Of a stretch of DNA of 64,000 nt, positions 20,342-28,897 are shown piece by piece. The notes under the pieces were generated by a model. The model made no database searches and was not told the origin of the DNA. It saw only the letters and a list, made by a program, of their open reading frames with translations. The stretch lies in contig JBAXNR010000007.1 in NCBI GenBank assembly GCA_037133675.1, positions 1 to 64,000 on the forward strand. Reading direction: 5' to 3'. Source of the stretch: UBA4132 sp037133675. GTDB taxonomy: Bacteria > Pseudomonadota > Gammaproteobacteria > Methylococcales > Methylomonadaceae. The first letter of the stretch is position 1. Each line of letters begins with the position of its first letter. Position numbers and translations under genes: made by a program.

Positions 20342-21118
20342 TCACCCAATAATAGGCGGAAAGGCTAAGGCAATCGAGGGTTCTGCACCTACGCCTGTGC
20401 CTGCTGCCGCTGTTAAATAGGTTTGAAGAATAGTCATGATGAGTTTAATCGCGGCGGCGGTGAGCAAGGTCAGAAATACATAATTAAGAGCTTGCCCTAT
20501 CCACGCATCGAAAAATCGCCTTGTGGGTTCAAAGATGGTCATTAGTATGAATAATGGCCCAACACCGAGGATGATAGCGAGTGCCATTTTAGATAACGCC
20601 AATAAAAAAGCCGCGTAAGCGGTGGCAAGCAAGCCCGCTAACCAAATTAAAATGGCAATGGATAAAAAACCAAGATTGGGAATACCGAGCGAGTTGGAGG
20701 CTAAAAAGGCTTTTTCCCAATACACATAGCCCATATCGTAAATTTGCGACATGATGTTATCGAGAAATTGAGTGTTAGTTGTGCCATCGGAATAACCAGA
20801 GGCAACATAGCCCGCTAAGGCATCGGGTGAGTTCCAAAGCATATCGGACAGGTAGCCGTTGTATCTACCCAAATTTAAGGCAATGGCGGTAATTACTGAT
20901 AATCGTATTATTCGAGACACGCCATCGGTGATGGGTTCTGAGATAACACCGCGCATCATTGACCAGCCCCATAACATGATATAAATGGTTATTAGCGTTG
21001 TGGAAACGGGTGTTATTGCGGTAATGATGTTGCTGGCAACATCACTTATATAACTTGATAGTGCGTTGTTTAGGTTTTTAAAGGTGTCTTCGTAAATGTG
21101 TAAATCGCTGTTTTCCAT
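20342..21118 (-). CDS. virB6: VirB6/TrbL-type inner-membrane channel protein of the conjugative T4SS
   Basis: VirB6 is the polytopic inner-membrane component through which the substrate passes in type IV secretion. The 258 residues contain five or six long hydrophobic segments (roughly 35-60, 70-85, 145-170, 172-195 and 205-235) and the VirB6-like GVGPLFILMTIFEPTRRFFDAW. It follows virB5 and an Eex-like lipoprotein gene, the trwJ-eex-trwI order of R388. It is a little shorter than common VirB6 proteins (about 290-350), and its stop lies two bases from the inverted-repeat element, so slight C-terminal truncation by insertion is possible. The next expected gene, virB7, is 26 kb away. Confidence 0.88.
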   Translation of the reverse strand: MENSDLHIYEDTFKNLNNALSSYISDVASNIITAITPVSTTLITIYIMLWGWSMMRGVISEPITDGVSRIIRLSVITAIALNLGRYNGYLSDMLWNSPDALAGYVASGYSDGTTNTQFLDNIMSQIYDMGYVYWEKAFLASNSLGIPNLGFLSIAILIWLAGLLATAYAAFLLALSKMALAIILGVGPLFILMTIFEPTRRFFDAWIGQALNYVFLTLLTAAAIKLIMTILQTYLTAAAGTGVGAEPSIALAFPPIIG

Positions 21119-21128
21119 TGATAATTCT

Positions 21129-21359
21129 TTAAAAACGCGGCACGGTGGTAGGTTTTGCCATATCTTGACTATAAGCGGCTTGCACTTTTAAGCAGGTTTC
21201 GTTGTTAAGTTTGGCGACGCAAAATTTTTCTAAAAATTTATCTTGTTTCATTTTCTGACCGTCTACGATGATGTTGTGCGGGTCGTCAATGCTGGGTATG
21301 CCTTCGTTACAAGCAGTTAGCAAAGTCAGCAGCATTAATAGCGCGAGTGATTTGTTCAT
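21129..21359 (-). CDS. Small lipoprotein, probable entry-exclusion (Eex-like) protein
   Basis: A 76-residue protein with a lipoprotein signal: MNKSLALLMLLTLLTAC ends in a lipobox with the acylated Cys17. The mature part is short with a pair of cysteines (Cys47, Cys56). It sits between virB5 and virB6, where R388- and IncN-type plasmids carry eex, whose product blocks uptake of a second copy of the plasmid. The sequence itself gives no clear family match, so function is inferred from position. The virB7-like lipoprotein is encoded separately near 46 kb, which argues against this one being VirB7. Confidence 0.6.
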   Translation of the reverse strand: MNKSLALLMLLTLLTACNEGIPSIDDPHNIIVDGQKMKQDKFLEKFCVAKLNNETCLKVQAAYSQDMAKPTTVPRF

Positions 21360-21379
21360 GTTTTTCCAGTGTGAGTTGA

Positions 21380-22066
21380 TTAAAAACGCGGGACTGTGCC
21401 GACATTGGCTTTTAAGCCGATTTCAACGGCTTTTTGATTAGCTAAATCGCGTTGTGCTTGTGCCAGTTGTCCAAGCATAGCGAGTTTATTGGTTTCGTTT
21501 TGCATCATGACTTGTTCGACTTGAATACGCGCTTGCAGGTCTGCCATATCTTTGGCATCGGGTACGGTGTTGATTTTATCCAGTAGCACTTGTATATCGG
21601 AAAATCGATCACTGGCTTGTTTATAGCCCGCTTCAGCGGTAGCACGGTTTAATGAGGCTTGTATGGCATTGGCTTCAAATAGCTTAGCCGCATCGCTGTT
21701 AGGATTTAGCGAGGTATTTTCGATACCTGTTATTTTGGTCGCGGCACGAATAGCACTTGAGTTACCGTAACCAGCATTCAGAATGGCTTGATAATCGCTG
21801 GGTAGGTATTGTCTGAGAGCTGGGTTATTAACTAAACTGCCCAAATCAGTAACACCGTTTAAATTATTGAATTGTTGGGTGAGCATATCGTATTGCTGTT
21901 TCATTTGCACAAATTCTTTTGCCATACTTGCCACTTGATTTGCCCAACCTGTCGCGGTTTGAGAAATATGGGCAGCATCGACTACGGGAATACCCGTTGA
22001 GTTTGCTTGATAACTGGTTAACAAGGTAGTCGTTAAAAATCCTATGCGTAGTATGTTTTTAATCAA
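21380..22066 (-). CDS. virB5: VirB5-type minor pilin / T4SS periplasmic protein
   Basis: VirB5 sits at the tip of the conjugative pilus. The chain is mostly helical, with QVASMAKEFVQMKQQYDMLTQ near the N-terminus as in P-type VirB5 proteins, and residues 25-228 show no membrane segment. I place the start at a TTG (22066) that overlaps the virB4 stop as TTGA. It gives a clean signal peptide (IKNILRIGFLTTTLLTSYQA) and suggests translational coupling. An upstream ATG at 22108 would add 14 residues of charged leader and overlap virB4 by 46 bases. The gene lies between virB4 and the eex-like gene as in R388. Confidence 0.85.
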   Translation of the reverse strand: MIKNILRIGFLTTTLLTSYQANSTGIPVVDAAHISQTATGWANQVASMAKEFVQMKQQYDMLTQQFNNLNGVTDLGSLVNNPALRQYLPSDYQAILNAGYGNSSAIRAATKITGIENTSLNPNSDAAKLFEANAIQASLNRATAEAGYKQASDRFSDIQVLLDKINTVPDAKDMADLQARIQVEQVMMQNETNKLAMLGQLAQAQRDLANQKAVEIGLKANVGTVPRF

Positions 22067-24510
22067 TGATGTTCGCCTTTGCGTATTTTGTGAAATTCTG
22101 GCAACCAAATGGCTGGATTTTCACCGTATTGTTTAACAAGCTGTTCGACTAATAAAGAGGTAGCGGTATTGCCTGATAGTACAGCTAATTCGTCATGAAA
22201 CCCGCGCAAATTTAATTCTGCAATTACGGAGTTTTGCCCTTGTTTAATCAGAAAGCGGCGAGAGTTTTCGCCTAATTCTTTGATGATGGTGTATTCGCGT
22301 TCGGTTAATTTAAAGCCGTTTACATAGTCGTCATAATCGGCTTCTGGATTGGGTAAGAATATTTTTGTCGCAGTTTGTGAAACAATGGCGTAAGCAATGG
22401 GCGAATTGAGAACTTGTTTAGGGGCTTGAGTGAACATGACCAGAAAACCGTTTTGTTTTCTAATGGTTACTAATTTATTTTTTGCCATTTCTTCAAAGGC
22501 TGGATCATCTAACAATTTCCAAAACTCATCCATGAAGATTGGAATACGCCGACCGTCTAATAAGCTTTCTATACGATGAAATAAGTACATGATAGTGGGT
22601 GTTCTGGTTTCGTCATTATCCAGAAATTCGGTGACATCAAAACCAATAATCGGACTGTCATTTAGTTGTAGTGTGTCTTCTGGATTATCAAACAACCAGC
22701 CTAACGGCCCTTGGCGAGACCAGCGATATAAGCGGATATATAGCCCATTTTCTTCGGTAGGATCAAAAAATTCGAGAATAGAACTTAATCTACGCTTGGC
22801 TTTTGACGCTGCCATAACGCCTTTAATAGCTTCGCTGATTTGATTTTCTTGTCTTGGGGTTATTTGCAAACTGTCATGTTTTAACAGTTGCTTAATCAGA
22901 TTCTCAAGAAAAGTGAGGTTGTTGGGTGTTGCTTCTAGTTGAAATGGGTTAAAACCTGTTTCTATGCCATTCTTAAGTGGGTAATACCGCCCGCCCATTG
23001 CGCGTACCGCGACCGATGCACCAAGGTCTTTATCAAACAGGATAGATGATAATATTTTGTTGTTTTTGGGCTGGTGAAACTTTTGAATTTGCGCAAGCAA
23101 TACCGTTTCTAGTACGGTTTTTCCCGTTCCCGATTTACCAATAACAACGGTGTTAGCTAAGTCTTTATGATTCGGATCTAGCTTTGCTAGCCGTTTTGAA
23201 TCAACTCCGTTTTCGCCTTTATGAAAATTGAAGTAAAAAGGTGCGCCTGATGTTGTCTTGAACATCATGACCGCATCACCCCATTGATTACCGCGAATAT
23301 GTCCAATGGGATAATTATGAAAACTGCTAAACCCCGCAAAATTGCGGCTGGTAATATCGCCTATATTGACGCGGTATTGAAAGTTAGCAGGTAATTGTGA
23401 CCAGAACGCACCCGCCATGCCAATATCTTCTCGCGCCCATTTTATACCGCTATCGGCAAGTGCCGATCCTGCCTCACTGATAAAGTCGTTCAGTTCTTTT
23501 TTATCATCGGCACGAATCAGTAAACAAAGGCTGTGCGCTCCCATAACAAATCGGTTTGAAGTCAATTCATCAAGCGCGTTATCAATATCTTCAATTTGAC
23601 TAACGGCAACATCACCTGCATTTATCATTCGAGCCTGTTGCCTCTTCATTCTACCTACGGCGACAGGCTTTGAAAGAAAGGTGAACGATTGCGTAAGTAC
23701 GAATTCAAACGGCATAGACAGCAAATCATTCAGAATACCAGGGCAGGTAATCGCGGGATATTCTTGAATTGAAAGTATGGCGGCATACTGTGTTTTTGTT
23801 GCGCCTTTGAGAGCCAAAAGCCCGCCTTTGCCAAAAAATGGGCGTGAGGTCGCTAATATTTTATTTATATCAGCGCGGGGTAGTGGAAAACGCTGCCATT
23901 CGCCATTAACCAAAAAAGCGAGGAATTCCAGTATATCGGAGAACATATTACCTTTGTACTCGTAACATCCCAGTAATTCTGGTTCGTAACGGTCAAGTGC
24001 TACCAGAGACGCGCTCATTACATCGTCTAATGTTTGAATTTCATCTAATTGACGTTGCCGCAATTCCGAAGGTGATTTTTTTCCGAAACGATGAAACAGA
24101 TTAGCGACTTTTATCGGTTGCGGTCGATAAACGAGGGTCAAGTAAAGTTCATTGACCAGCATTTTTTCATCCGCCATTTGTTGACGATACTTTTCATTAA
24201 AATCATGACAAAAACCAGCGGCGAACTCCCCGCTTGGATATTCGCCATATTCACGCCTGACAACATGAGACCATATCGCCACATTGGGCGAGGCGATATT
24301 GCGCATAATTCCGTTTAGTTGATCGTGCCACGAATTTATATCTTGTATGTCCGCGCTTTCGTGTGCCGCGCCTTGCATCCTAATGACTTGAATGTAATCG
24401 CCATTTAAAAGTTTTACGGTGTTTTTAGTGACATGACTGGAATAGGGAATAAATGAGGCGGTAGGTTCTTCGTTCTTTAAAACATTTGCGTACTTGAGTG
24501 TTGCTACCAT
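22063..24510 (-). CDS. virB4: VirB4/TrbE-type conjugation ATPase
   Basis: VirB4 is the large AAA+-like ATPase that drives pilus assembly and substrate transfer at the inner membrane. Walker A is GKSGTGKT at residues 458-465 and Walker B is IPIFMDEFW around 657-663. The length of 815 residues is normal and no break is seen. It ends by overlapping the virB5 start by four bases. A separate 18-bp palindrome lies between it and virB3. Of the transfer ATPases in this window it is the only one that is intact; VirB11 and VirD4 are not. Confidence 0.93.
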   Translation of the reverse strand: MVATLKYANVLKNEEPTASFIPYSSHVTKNTVKLLNGDYIQVIRMQGAAHESADIQDINSWHDQLNGIMRNIASPNVAIWSHVVRREYGEYPSGEFAAGFCHDFNEKYRQQMADEKMLVNELYLTLVYRPQPIKVANLFHRFGKKSPSELRQRQLDEIQTLDDVMSASLVALDRYEPELLGCYEYKGNMFSDILEFLAFLVNGEWQRFPLPRADINKILATSRPFFGKGGLLALKGATKTQYAAILSIQEYPAITCPGILNDLLSMPFEFVLTQSFTFLSKPVAVGRMKRQQARMINAGDVAVSQIEDIDNALDELTSNRFVMGAHSLCLLIRADDKKELNDFISEAGSALADSGIKWAREDIGMAGAFWSQLPANFQYRVNIGDITSRNFAGFSSFHNYPIGHIRGNQWGDAVMMFKTTSGAPFYFNFHKGENGVDSKRLAKLDPNHKDLANTVVIGKSGTGKTVLETVLLAQIQKFHQPKNNKILSSILFDKDLGASVAVRAMGGRYYPLKNGIETGFNPFQLEATPNNLTFLENLIKQLLKHDSLQITPRQENQISEAIKGVMAASKAKRRLSSILEFFDPTEENGLYIRLYRWSRQGPLGWLFDNPEDTLQLNDSPIIGFDVTEFLDNDETRTPTIMYLFHRIESLLDGRRIPIFMDEFWKLLDDPAFEEMAKNKLVTIRKQNGFLVMFTQAPKQVLNSPIAYAIVSQTATKIFLPNPEADYDDYVNGFKLTEREYTIIKELGENSRRFLIKQGQNSVIAELNLRGFHDELAVLSGNTATSLLVEQLVKQYGENPAIWLPEFHKIRKGEHH

Positions 24511-24529
24511 TATGGTCTCATTATTATTA

Positions 24530-24547
24530 TTTTCGCGGGCGCGAAAA
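24530..24547. repeat. 18-bp near-palindrome, copy 1 of 5
   Basis: TTTTCGCGGGCGCGAAAA, with 8-base inverted arms around a GG centre, lies in the short gap between virB3 and virB4. Identical copies are at 30365-30382, 39803-39820, 46301-46318 and, inverted, 46330-46347. None was noticed outside the plasmid block. Confidence 0.9.
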
Positions 24548-24549
24548 TT

Positions 24550-24867
24550 TTAGTCTTGCCATTTTTTAACAGGTAGCGGTGAAAAACTGACCGCATTCCA
24601 AAACTGTAAATTGCGGCAACGCCCATTTGTTTTCATCCATATTCCAATAGAACTGAATATAATCGGATTATTTGAGCTCATCAGGTACAAAGCGGCATGA
24701 ATGGGTATGGCTAATAGCAAATAAAGTGGATTATCTACCGCTAGAAATATCAGTACGGTGACAACGAATTCTATGATAAAAGCAGTGTCAGGAATACCCC
24801 ATATCGTTGTCGGTCTGGTTAAGCCGACAAACAGCGGATCGGTATAAATATCTTTGTCACTATTCAT
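24550..24867 (-). CDS. virB3: VirB3-type T4SS inner-membrane protein
   Basis: VirB3 is a small membrane partner of VirB4. The 105-residue protein starts with DPLFVGLTRPTTIWGIP, typical of the family, followed by two adjacent hydrophobic segments (about 28-45 and 47-62). It follows virB2 by four bases and precedes virB4, the canonical order. Beyond residue 85 the tail is hydrophilic. Confidence 0.9.
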   Translation of the reverse strand: MNSDKDIYTDPLFVGLTRPTTIWGIPDTAFIIEFVVTVLIFLAVDNPLYLLLAIPIHAALYLMSSNNPIIFSSIGIWMKTNGRCRNLQFWNAVSFSPLPVKKWQD

Positions 24868-24871
24868 GGTA

Positions 24872-25171
24872 TTAGGCAGAAGCAGAAATTATGTAATCCA
24901 CTATCGTGGTCGCTCCAAATATTAAGACAATGCCAATAATAATTTTGATTGCCCAGTCCCATGATAATTTTCCCGCAATCGCTCCAATACCAAGAGAAAT
25001 TACTGCAATTATAGCTAAGGTTCTGGTTAAACCGCCTGTGAAAATAGCGAGTATTTTTGTTGCCGCAGAGTCCCAAGGTGCTGCTATTGCGACTTCGGGC
25101 AGTAATGCTAAGGTGGCTAGTGTTAACGCGAATAGTAGTTGGCTGTTAGTACGCGCTCTTTTCGCTTTCAT
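24872..25171 (-). CDS. virB2: VirB2/TrbC-type conjugative pilin
   Basis: Major pilin of the conjugative pilus. The 99-residue precursor has a long signal sequence ending AIAAPW near residue 31, so the mature pilin is about 68 residues with two hydrophobic helices (45-66 and 74-95), as in TrbC/VirB2. The loop GAIAGKLSWDWAIKI is typical. It is first in the tightly packed virB2-virB3-virB4 series. Confidence 0.9.
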   Translation of the reverse strand: MKAKRARTNSQLLFALTLATLALLPEVAIAAPWDSAATKILAIFTGGLTRTLAIIAVISLGIGAIAGKLSWDWAIKIIIGIVLIFGATTIVDYIISASA

Positions 25172-25193
25172 GGTGTTTTTTTAGATTGGTAAT

Positions 25194-25463
25194 TCAACTG
25201 CGTAAGTCCTTTTGAGATTGTAGTGATAATTGTACTAAGGGTATTTTTCCGATGTACTTTTCATTTATGTGTCGTGTAAGTCTGTCTAAGCTCGACCATT
25301 CGCGTGGAGTTTTTCTTGCGGTGACTAAATGAAACTCACCTTTTTTCCATGTTAAACAGACAATTATTTTATAGGTATTGCTTTCTGTTTGTACGATATT
25401 CAGGCTTTTTACTGCATTGTTTTTAGCTAGGTCAACCAGTTCGGCTTCTTCAACGATGTTCAT
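25194..25463 (-). CDS. Small plasmid protein, possibly ParC-family partition-associated
   Basis: An 89-residue soluble protein with no membrane segment. The layout (AELVDLAKNNAVKSLNIVQTE, then a strand-rich middle, then REWSSLDRLTRHI) resembles small ParC-family partition-associated proteins found near virB genes in broad-host-range plasmids. I recall this family only by pattern, so the name is tentative. It lies 22 bases upstream of virB2 in the same direction, and could share its promoter or regulate it. Confidence 0.5.
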   Translation of the reverse strand: MNIVEEAELVDLAKNNAVKSLNIVQTESNTYKIIVCLTWKKGEFHLVTARKTPREWSSLDRLTRHINEKYIGKIPLVQLSLQSQKDLRS

Positions 25464-25658
25464 GCACTTTATCCATTACTATTCCAATGACACACTATTG
25501 CTTAGTACCCCATCATACTAACACAAAATGTACTATATTGATAATTCGTTTTATGATATTTTGCACCGTATTTTTGTATGTTTTATTGATGGTTATTTTT
25601 TCCTGATAATGTTGTTTTTTATTTTTAGCAAACCCTGCGGGTACGCATTTTTTGCTCC

Positions 25659-25762
25659 AATTCACAACGCCAAAAGCAAAGAGACAGTAAGCAAAAAAGG
25701 ATATTCCGCAAAGCTTCATATCTTTTTCGCTAACTGTCTCTAAGCTTCCAACGCTGTGAATT
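25659..25762. repeat. Large imperfect hairpin, arms about 45 bp
   Basis: The left arm (25659-25704) and right arm (25718-25762) are inverted copies with scattered mismatches. The best parts are AATTCACA against TGTGAATT and GAGACAGTAAGC against GCTAACTGTCTC, around a 13-base loop. It occupies most of the 366-base gene-free stretch between virB1 and the 89-residue gene. The reading frames that cross it on both strands are by-products of its symmetry. It may be a palindromic mobile repeat or an RNA structure that separates virB1 from virB2. Confidence 0.65.
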
Positions 25763-25829
25763 TCCACAAAAAAAAGCTTTGCCTACGCGCTCCGCTTGTT
25801 AATGCGATAAGGGAATAGTCGAATCCTAT

Positions 25830-26489
25830 TCAATACACCATGATGTTATTAGTTTTTTGTTCGTAAACATTTTCTATGTTTTGCGGTGATGGTTCGGTGA
25901 CTGTTTCTATCTTTTCAGTAGTGAGTTTTACGGCAGGTTTATCGGGATTATTTGCTGAAACTTTTTTCGACTTGATGATAGTAAGCTGTGTTGTATTGGG
26001 CTTAATCAATTCGGGTACTATTTGAAACGGCTCTGTTGTACCACTGACATTATTTATAATTTTCTGCACATAACCATTACTGATGCCTCTAGTGAATGAA
26101 CCCGTGTTATAAGCCGATAATGCGGCATAAAGCGCGGCTTGTTGATTGGTTATTTCTCGACTAGCAGCTTGATAGTTATCTTTTAGAATTGTTGCGGTAG
26201 TGGTTATATTTATGCAAGGATCAAATATTTCATCAACTGTTAAGCCAGTTTTGGACAAATTTGCTGAATTAATTTGACCCAGACCTAAGTCAATATTGTA
26301 TCCATTGGCAATAAGCCATTTTGCTGTAGAAACAGCCTCCTCTTTACTATTAGGTTGTCGGCTTAATTTTATATCGCCATTAACGCCAATCGCTAGAGGA
26401 TTAAATTCAGATTCCGTTTTTATAATCGCGGCTATCGTTTGCACCGCTACCCAAGGCGCACATTCGTAGGCAAGAATCATGAAGTCCAT
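25830..26489 (-). CDS. virB1: VirB1-type lytic transglycosylase
   Basis: VirB1 opens the peptidoglycan so that the transfer apparatus can be built. The 219-residue protein has the SLT goose-type lysozyme fold: catalytic Glu26 in KTESEFNP, then the GLGQIN motif and AALSAYNTGS near residue 130. There is no clear signal peptide from the chosen ATG, although the first 20 residues are fairly hydrophobic. The C-terminal 65 residues are low-complexity and hydrophilic. It heads the virB1-B6 series and faces away from ardC across 540 bases. Confidence 0.9.
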   Translation of the reverse strand: MDFMILAYECAPWVAVQTIAAIIKTESEFNPLAIGVNGDIKLSRQPNSKEEAVSTAKWLIANGYNIDLGLGQINSANLSKTGLTVDEIFDPCINITTTATILKDNYQAASREITNQQAALYAALSAYNTGSFTRGISNGYVQKIINNVSGTTEPFQIVPELIKPNTTQLTIIKSKKVSANNPDKPAVKLTTEKIETVTEPSPQNIENVYEQKTNNIMVY

Positions 26490-26637
26490 TAGATTACACT
26501 CTAAATATTGAGTTGATTTGTTTCATCAATATATCAATCATTAGCTATTCAAACTACTCTGTTTTGAATACTTCATTTTCCCCAGTAGGCTTTAGTTTTG
26601 TTTATATCAAGCAAAATCAACAGCGCATTCGCCATGC

Positions 26638-26682
26638 AGGCAGGGGGGCAGATAAGAAAAGCACTTATCTACACCCCTACCT
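26638..26682. repeat. 19-bp imperfect hairpin in the virB1-ardC gap
   Basis: Arms 26638-26656 and 26664-26682 pair at 16 of 19 positions around a 7-base loop, with the ends GATAAG and CTTATC perfect. No T-run follows. Of the rest of the 540-base gap (26490-27030), 26870-26925 is a very AT-rich tract before the ardC promoter; I see no credible gene in the gap. Confidence 0.55.
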
Positions 26683-26922
26683 AAGCTTAATTTTAGTCTT
26701 TAGTTGCTCAAGTGTTCGCTACGCCAGCCACAAAACAATTTTATTAACGCGAAAAAGAAAATCACTTTTTAGCTAAAAATTCTTTTGTGCCTGCACTTGA
26801 CAACCCATCGGCGATACGAAAATACAGACAAAAATCAAAAGCTAGCCAATACCACGAAGATTATACATAGACATCTATTTTTATAAATTTTATATTATTG
26901 ATTATATTTATTTATATTTAAA

Positions 26923-26968
26923 ATGACAACTAAAATAGATTGTCAATTATGGCAATTGAGCGTATAAT
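26923..26968 (+). promoter_or_regulatory. Promoter/operator 1, upstream of ardC
   Basis: A near-consensus sigma-70 promoter: TTGTCA at 26940-26945, a 17-base spacer, TATAAT at 26963-26968. An inverted repeat ATGACAAC-N8-ATTGTCAA (26923-26946) overlaps the -35 box. The same arrangement precedes two more plasmid genes (28031-28076 and 28784-28829). A conserved TCATGGTGAA follows the -10 box in all three. Confidence 0.85.
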
Positions 26969-27030
26969 GGCTCTCATGGTGAACGAAAGTGGTTTACTAA
27001 ATTTCAACTGTTAAATTTGAGGATTTAAAA

Positions 27031-27984
27031 ATGGATATTCGTGAAGTAGTTACCGACCGCATTATTGCCATGTTAGAAAAAGGCGGCAATGTTGCGCGTG
27101 ATCGTTGGTTAAAAGCAGCTCAAGGTGGCTTTCCTTGCAATGGTAAAAGCGGCGAGGCTTACCGTGGCGTTAATGTCTTGATTCTTTGGGATGCCGCCAT
27201 TGAACACGATTATTCTTCTAATGTCTGGCTAACTTATAAGCAAGCGGCTGAAATGGGCGGACAAGTCCGTAAAGGTGAAAAAGGCGTGATGTGTGTTTAT
27301 TTCAAAATGATTGAACGCAAAAACGAAGCCACTAAACAATCAGGGGATGAAAACGGAAAAAATGGTTTTTTCCCTATGTGCAAAGCGTTTTGGTTGTTCA
27401 ATGTGGCGCAAATTGACAACTTAAAAGAGTCATCTACTGCTACTAATGAAATAAAAACCGTTTTTAATAGGATTGAAGAGGCTGAAAAATTAATTTTGGT
27501 CAGTGGCGCAAGTATAAAGCACGGCACAGAAGGTGCGTTTTATCGTCCATCTAGTGACATGATTTGTTTACCTAATCGTGAACGCTTTACAAGCCCAGAA
27601 AACTACTATGCCACTGCTTTACATGAGCTTACTCACTGGACAGGTCACGAGAGCCGTTTAAATCGTGCATTTGGCAAGCGTTTTGGTAGTGATGCCTATG
27701 CTTTTGAAGAGTTAGTGGCAGAGCTTGGAGCTGCCTTTGTTGTTGGTCATGTCGGTTTTGTTGATGTAACAATTGAAAACCACGCCGCTTATATTGAAAG
27801 TTGGTTGACGGTATTAAAAAATGATAAAACTGCGATTTTCACCGCCTGTAAACAAGCGGGGTTAGCTTATGACTTTATCGTTAATAAAAGTGTGAGCGAT
27901 GTTGAAGACATTGAAGCAGTTAAGCTTGCATACCAAGCGGCGCATGATGAATATTTTGGCGATACTGTAGGATGGAACGACTAA
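27031..27984 (+). CDS. ardC: ArdC-type antirestriction protein (ssDNA-binding plus zinc peptidase-like)
   Basis: ArdC proteins protect incoming plasmid DNA from host restriction. The N-terminal domain (about 1-100, VTDRIIAMLEKGG... WLTYKQAAEMGGQVRKGEKG) is the DUF1738-type ssDNA-binding domain. The C-terminal domain is a zincin with HELTH at residues 198-202 and a downstream EELVAELGAAF helix that supplies a further ligand. The length of 317 residues is normal. It has its own promoter with the operator shared with the genes at 28148 and 28898, so expression is probably a burst on plasmid entry followed by repression. Confidence 0.92.
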   Translation: MDIREVVTDRIIAMLEKGGNVARDRWLKAAQGGFPCNGKSGEAYRGVNVLILWDAAIEHDYSSNVWLTYKQAAEMGGQVRKGEKGVMCVYFKMIERKNEATKQSGDENGKNGFFPMCKAFWLFNVAQIDNLKESSTATNEIKTVFNRIEEAEKLILVSGASIKHGTEGAFYRPSSDMICLPNRERFTSPENYYATALHELTHWTGHESRLNRAFGKRFGSDAYAFEELVAELGAAFVVGHVGFVDVTIENHAAYIESWLTVLKNDKTAIFTACKQAGLAYDFIVNKSVSDVEDIEAVKLAYQAAHDEYFGDTVGWND

Positions 27985-28030
27985 ACTTAATTATATTTTA
28001 ACTTATTGTTTATTATTACTTATTTTTGAT

Positions 28031-28076
28031 TTGGCAATCAAATAAGATTGTCAAATAATGTAATTGAGAGTATAAT
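28031..28076 (+). promoter_or_regulatory. Promoter/operator 2, upstream of the DUF2958-like gene
   Basis: TTGTCA at 28048-28053, a 17-base spacer and TATAAT at 28071-28076. The inverted repeat TTGGCAAT-N8-ATTGTCAA (28031-28054) overlaps the -35 box. The downstream sequence TCATGGTGAA and the GTAAGGAAA ribosome site match promoter 3. Confidence 0.85.
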
Positions 28077-28147
28077 AGCTTTCATGGTGAATAAGGTTTA
28101 TTTGCCATAAATAACAATAAGTTAAAATCAACGTAAGGAAAATAATC

Positions 28148-28603
28148 ATGCCATTTTTAAAAGCACTTAAAAATATCGAGCCGTTTCTTTCATCTGGACA
28201 ATTTACAGCTATGAAAGCGAATTGTCTGGGTGAAGAAAAAGATTTTTTTATACAAGAAATCATCGATCTGGAAAAACGTATTGATTCTATGCCCGTTACT
28301 TATCAGCAAGACGGAATGGGAGATAATGCTATTGTTTATCTGCATTATTTTACGAGCAACTACGATTGCTACATCACCGAAAAAGACATGGATGGTGGCG
28401 TAAATCAAGCATTTGGCTACGCCATGTTTAAAAATGCTATTGAGTTTGCAGAACTTGGGTATATTTCTATTGAAGAAATTACCGAATGTGGGGCGCAGCT
28501 TGATTTGTACTTTCTTCCTTGCACATTGTCGGAGGTTAAACAGACGATTAAAGCCAAGACTCATGGTCACAATCAGACCACCATTATATTTTTGACAACT
28601 TAA
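28148..28603 (+). CDS. Conserved plasmid protein resembling DUF2958
   Basis: A 151-residue soluble protein. The pattern AIVYLHYFTSNYDCYITEKD, then AFGYA, then ELGYISIEEI, then LDLYF follows the DUF2958-type layout seen in plasmid and phage accessory proteins. Its biochemical role is unknown. It lies between ardC and parA and has its own copy of the shared promoter/operator, so it is probably part of the early-expressed plasmid establishment set. The ribosome site GTAAGGAAA precedes ATG 28148. Confidence 0.6.
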   Translation: MPFLKALKNIEPFLSSGQFTAMKANCLGEEKDFFIQEIIDLEKRIDSMPVTYQQDGMGDNAIVYLHYFTSNYDCYITEKDMDGGVNQAFGYAMFKNAIEFAELGYISIEEITECGAQLDLYFLPCTLSEVKQTIKAKTHGHNQTTIIFLTT

Positions 28604-28783
28604 CCAGCAGTCCACGGCGCAGGGACGCGCTTAACTTAAATACACAAGTGATTAAATTGGTTTTTTTGGCAAATAGCGTTGTACATCGTTAAGATTAATA
28701 AATAAATGTGACCTGAAACCTAATGGTTACTATAAAAGAGAACGAAGGTTATAATTGTTTGTTTATTTTTATTTATTTTTATT

Positions 28784-28829
28784 TTGACAATTAAAATAGA
28801 TTGTCAAATACAGCGATTGAGAGTATAAT
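28784..28829 (+). promoter_or_regulatory. Promoter/operator 3, upstream of parA
   Basis: TTGTCA at 28801-28806, a 17-base spacer and TATAAT at 28824-28829. It has the most symmetric operator of the three, TTGACAAT-N8-ATTGTCAA (28784-28807). It drives parA, parB and possibly the TrfB-like gene up to or past the terminator at 30713. Confidence 0.87.
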
Positions 28830-28897
28830 GTTTTTCATGGTGAAGGCAGTTTGTTTGCCATAAATAATAATAATTTAATATCAACGTAAGGAAAAAA

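Noticed and set aside
21129..21359. Calling this lipoprotein VirB7
   Set aside because: It lies between virB5 and virB6, where eex is found, and a better VirB7 candidate sits next to virB8.
25513..25767. Overlapping reading frames on both strands
   Set aside because: They arise from the long hairpin at 25659-25762 and lack family likeness and ribosome sites.
26513..26776. 87-residue frame between virB1 and ardC
   Set aside because: Odd composition, no ribosome site, crosses a hairpin; looks non-coding.
28190..28615. 141-residue minus-strand frame
   Set aside because: Lies wholly against the DUF2958-like gene, which has the promoter, ribosome site and family pattern.
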